This document shows, in pieces, positions 4,972 through 6,445 of a stretch of DNA of 6,445 nt (position 1 is the first letter of the stretch; the number at the start of each line of letters is the position of its first letter). The stretch comes from CAYGWP01 sp964353455 (GTDB taxonomy: Bacteria; Planctomycetota; Phycisphaerae; FEN-1346). A program made the translations under genes and the position numbers. Where the stretch lies: contig CAYGWP010000192.1 in the NCBI GenBank assembly GCA_964353455.1, positions 1 to 6,445 of the forward strand, read 5' to 3'. The notes beneath the pieces were generated by a model. It saw nothing but the letters and a program-made list of their open reading frames with translations, was not told the DNA's origin and did not search any database.

Positions 4972-6303
4972 ATGGGTTACATCGCCGCAGGGAACCTGCT
5001 GAAGCGCGGATCGTGGATGGTGCTGACCGTGTTCTCGGCGGTCGCGGCGGCGGCGCTCGGCGACGACTGGCCGCAATGGCGCGGGCCGGACCGTGATGGG
5101 GTGTGGAAAGAAACGGGCCTCATTGAGAAGTTCCCCTCCGACCAGATCGCGCTCAGGTGGCGTGCCGCGGTCGGGAGCGGCTACACTGGCCCGACCGTGG
5201 CCGGCGGCCGCGCGTACGTGATGGACCGGCGCACTGAGGCGACCGAAGGCGAGCGGGTGCTCTGCTTCGACGCCGACGCCGGGCGGCCGCTCTGGACCTT
5301 CGCCTACGATGCCGCGTATGTCAAGTTGGGCTACCCCGCGGGTCCGCGTGCCAGCATCTCGATCGCGGGCGGTCGGGCGTTTGCCCTCGGCGCCGTGGGG
5401 CACCTCAATTGCCTGGACGCCGCCACGGGCAAGTTGCTCTGGAAGAAGGAGCCCGGCGCGGATTACCGCGTCAAGGTGCCCGTCTGGGGCATCGCATCCG
5501 CGCCGCTGGTGGACGGCGATTCGGTCATCGTCCAGATCGGGGCATCCGAGGAAGGGGCCTGCATAGTGTCCCTCGATGTCTCGACCGGCAAGGAGAGGTG
5601 GCGCGCCCTGGGGGACCGCGCCTCGTACTCGGCCCCGATCATCATCCGGCAGGCGGGCCGGCGCGTTCTCATCTGCTGGACGGGCGACAGCGTCGTGGGC
5701 CTGGACCCGGCCGCCGGCAAGGTCTTCTGGCAGCACCCCATCAAGCCCGCCAGGATGGTCATCAACGTTCCCACGCCGGTCGTGAGCGGCGACAGGCTTT
5801 TTCTGACGGCGTTCTACGACGGGTCGTACATGTTCCGGTTGAGCCAGGACCGGCCGCAGGTGGAACTTCTCTGGAGCCGCCGCGGCCAGAGCGAGATGAA
5901 GACCGATGCCCTGCACGCAATGATCACGACGCCCGTGTTCCTGGGCGACTTCATCTACGGGGTTGACAGTTACGGCGAACTCAGGTGCCTGGATGCCCGC
6001 AGCGGAGACCGCGTGTGGGAGGACCTGACGGCCGTTCCGAAGGCCCGCTGGAGCACGATTCACTTTACGCGTAACGGCGATCGGTTCTGGATGCTGAACG
6101 AGCGTGGGGAACTTATCATCGCGACGCTCTCGCCGAAGGGTTTCGGCGAGATCAGCCGCGCGAGGCTTCTGGAGCCCACCAGGGATCAACTCTCGCAGCG
6201 CGGCGGGGTCTGCTGGTCTCCGCCCGCTTTCGCGGGCAAACGCATCTTCGCCCGCAACGACCGCGAACTGGTGTGCGCGGACCTGGCGGCCCCGGGCCCG
6301 TAA
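4972..6303 (+). CDS. Secreted PQQ-like (BamB-like) beta-propeller repeat protein
   Basis: An exported beta-propeller, probably acting in the periplasm or at the cell surface. After a signal sequence (KR at 11-12, hydrophobic 15-29, probable cleavage near residue 30) comes DDWPQWRGPDRDGVW (31-45), a signature common in planctomycete members. Five canonical blade motifs of the form (L/F)DxxxGxxxW are visible: 96-108, 145-157, 198-210, 241-253 and 337-349. Weaker strands lie around 372-384 and 420-437. Such W-motif blades occur in PQQ-dependent dehydrogenases and in the scaffold BamB. At 443 residues with no cytochrome domain and no evident catalytic set, a dehydrogenase role is not supported, so a binding or scaffold role is more likely. 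The start is uncertain. ATG 4972 has no clear Shine-Dalgarno but supplies the positive n-region. ATG 5017 would leave a signal sequence without basic residues. Confidence 0.85.
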   Translation: MGYIAAGNLLKRGSWMVLTVFSAVAAAALGDDWPQWRGPDRDGVWKETGLIEKFPSDQIALRWRAAVGSGYTGPTVAGGRAYVMDRRTEATEGERVLCFDADAGRPLWTFAYDAAYVKLGYPAGPRASISIAGGRAFALGAVGHLNCLDAATGKLLWKKEPGADYRVKVPVWGIASAPLVDGDSVIVQIGASEEGACIVSLDVSTGKERWRALGDRASYSAPIIIRQAGRRVLICWTGDSVVGLDPAAGKVFWQHPIKPARMVINVPTPVVSGDRLFLTAFYDGSYMFRLSQDRPQVELLWSRRGQSEMKTDALHAMITTPVFLGDFIYGVDSYGELRCLDARSGDRVWEDLTAVPKARWSTIHFTRNGDRFWMLNERGELIIATLSPKGFGEISRARLLEPTRDQLSQRGGVCWSPPAFAGKRIFARNDRELVCADLAAPGP

Positions 6304-6345
6304 GCCTGAAAACGGGGTCGGGGGGTGTGGCCCCAAATGGTGGCA

Positions 6346-6360
6346 GCCCCCGAAGGGGGC
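6346..6360. repeat. Small GC hairpin after the propeller gene
   Basis: GCCCCC-GAA-GGGGGC forms a 6-bp perfect stem with a 3-base loop, 42 bases after the stop codon. No T-run follows, so intrinsic termination is doubtful. Confidence 0.55.
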
Positions 6361-6390
6361 ACGAGACAATAGCCCCCGGCGTTAGCCCCT

Positions 6391-6416
6391 TGTCGTTACC
6401 CACATTTTGGGTGACA
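6391..6416. repeat. Compound hairpin
   Basis: An inner stem ACCCA/TGGGT (6398-6402 with 6408-6412) is extended by TGTC/GACA (6391-6394 with 6413-6416) across a 3-base bulge. It sits in the gene-free tail of the window. Confidence 0.5.
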
Positions 6417-6421
6417 GTAAG

Positions 6422-6441
6422 AGGCGCCTTCAGGCGCCTTC
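6422..6441. repeat. 10-bp tandem repeat that also forms a hairpin
   Basis: AGGCGCCTTC occurs twice head to tail (6422-6431 and 6432-6441). Because GGCGCC is its own reverse complement, the pair also folds as GGCGCCT-TC-AGGCGCC (6423-6438). A following TTCGCGC is cut by the window end, so whether this is a terminator cannot be judged. Confidence 0.65.
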
Positions 6442-6445
6442 GCGC

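Noticed and set aside
4945..6369. 474-residue open frame on the minus strand
   Set aside because: It is antisense to the propeller gene, which has clear blade motifs. The minus frame is low in recognisable structure and rich in Arg/Gly/Pro/His, as expected from an opposite-strand shadow in GC-rich DNA.

Overview
The window is GC-rich bacterial DNA with five confident protein genes, all on the + strand, separated by one long repeat-rich gap. The source is probably a planctomycete-like bacterium (Planctomycetota, perhaps Phycisphaerae-like). This is an inference from three things: the secreted PQQ-type propeller protein with an N-terminal DWPQWRGPDRDGV signature, the short GC-rich intergenic palindromes, and the many 'TCCGCA'-type simple repeats between genes. 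No rRNA or taxonomic marker is present, so the assignment stays moderate.

Region 1 (64-2635) is a compact metal-uptake operon in the order solute-binding protein, ATPase, permease (znuA-znuC-znuB type). The first two genes share an ATGA stop/start overlap, and the permease begins 16 bases before the ATPase stop. The binding protein would capture Zn2+ (possibly Mn2+) outside the inner membrane through a His/His/His/Asp set. The permease would form the channel, and the ATPase would power transport. No Zur-type operator was identified in the 63 bases upstream.

Region 2 (2636-3468) is about 830 bases with no credible gene. It is packed with repeats: three 16-bp tandem units that run into a 68-bp nested palindrome whose first hairpin looks like the operon terminator; a 12-bp inverted repeat and a bulged hairpin; a short heptamer array; a 47-bp tandem array built from the same heptamer in the opposite orientation; and a 9-bp tandem repeat just before the next gene.

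Region 3 (3469-4899) encodes a secreted protein of unknown function. It has two visibly homologous domains (about residues 40-168 and 182-318), followed by a C-terminal part whose DNA is clearly AT-richer, as if added separately. Region 4 (4972-6303) encodes a secreted beta-propeller protein of the PQQ-like/BamB-like repeat family. These two genes lie 72 bases apart, and each is preceded by a related ~22-bp sequence (3405-3426 and 4924-4945). The last 142 bases hold several small hairpins and a 10-bp tandem repeat, with no gene.

Nothing here is clearly a new defence or mobile system. The observations most worth a second look are the nested palindrome with its 16-bp feeder repeats, the two-domain secreted protein with its compositional break, and the shared element upstream of the last two genes.
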